Below, piece by piece: positions 63,701 to 64,000 of a stretch of 64,000 bases of DNA. How positions within the stretch are numbered: position 1 is the first letter of the stretch; each line of letters opens with the position of its first letter. The DNA comes from Corydoras sp. C115 (Eukaryota; Chordata; Actinopteri; Siluriformes; Callichthyidae). Where the stretch lies: contig JAFMOC010000009.1 of the NCBI GenBank assembly GCA_019802505.1, forward strand, positions 9,733,501 to 9,797,500, written 5' to 3'. Under the pieces are notes generated by a model. That model was not told the origin of the DNA, did no database searches, and was given only the letters and a program-made list of their open reading frames with translations. A program made the position numbers and the translations under genes.

Positions 63701-64000
63701 AAATTATAAATAAAAAACCTGTTTGGGAAATGTGGTAATGTTTGGCTCAAGTACAAATTCATGGACAACAAGCTCTGATAATTTTACAGATACTATCAAA
63801 CCTGCCTAATTAAACTATCTCATGATGACAGGAATAGCCAGGGACTTTTAAATACAGTGTATAGTTAATAATAAATACATTTTCCACTGCCTTTGGGAAA
63901 TATTCAACATTTAAAAAATGCAGAATAAACACAATATGAAATGCAGTGTAGTAAATACCAGTGCAAGGCCAGCAAAAAAAAAAAAAATTTTTGGCTTGAA
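60759..64000. other. Gene-free AT-rich DNA
   Basis: No gene, RNA or known repeat was recognised. At 62545-62576 a long T-rich tract ends in TTTTGTAG, followed 81 nt later by ATG|GTAAAT, an exon-like arrangement (see findings). Poly(A) runs occur near 62036, 62875 and 63974. Confidence 0.45.

Overview
The window looks like vertebrate, almost certainly teleost fish, nuclear DNA. The evidence is the repeats: a full-length fish-type Tc1 transposon with IR/DR ends, an L2-clade LINE whose tail carries the fish signature 'TTTAGnnGACGCTTTTATCCAAAGC', at least six copies of a tRNA-like repeat (intact A and B boxes, GATG-rich tail) that resembles a widespread teleost family, and very long (TA)n and (TG)n microsatellites. 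The species cannot be named. An otophysan such as a catfish, characin or knifefish is a guess.

No cellular protein-coding gene can be supported. The only long, recognisable coding homology belongs to transposons. The background is AT-rich and stop-rich, as expected for a gene desert or a very large intron. Within it are islands of 150-400 bp that are richer in G+C, poor in stops on both strands and dotted with homeodomain, Sox/forkhead and E-box-like words. Such islands are typical of conserved non-coding elements (CNEs), but conservation cannot be tested from one sequence. A few islands carry splice-like borders.

Layout. 1-9 kb: mostly unique DNA with candidate islands near 5.65, 6.85 and 8.05 kb, then a dispersed repeat (8.94 kb) and a tRNA-like repeat tail (9.23 kb). 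9-20 kb: unique DNA, a long (TA)n at 12.7 kb and stop-poor islands at 16.8-17.45 and 18.2 kb. 20.7-21.1 kb: a decayed 3' end of a second, unrelated Tc1 family. 23-33 kb: islands at 23.5, 31.3 and 32.3 kb, plus an eroded tRNA-like repeat at 24.4 kb and an eroded LINE/SINE-type repeat at 26.8 kb. 34.0-36.9 kb: a nested block of (TG/TA)n, 5'-truncated L2 LINE (minus), (TA)n, full-length tRNA-like SINE (minus), (TA)n. 44.4-46.0 kb: a 1.6-kb Tc1 element with identical terminal 29-mers, TA duplication, all three DDE residues and apparently one frameshift. 46.6-51.5 kb: further islands and a hairpin. 52.2-53.0 kb: two tRNA-like repeats in opposite orientation. 55-60.4 kb: several islands, then a short L2 tail insertion with a 10-bp target duplication (59.56 kb) and a truncated tRNA-like repeat (59.95 kb). 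60.7 kb: another (TA)n; the rest is unique and gene-free.

The parts do not form a pathway. The transposons are independent passengers: L2 is the class of LINE expected to supply retrotransposition to SINEs, and the Tc1 elements move by cut-and-paste. The main value of the window is its record of insertions and its candidate regulatory islands.
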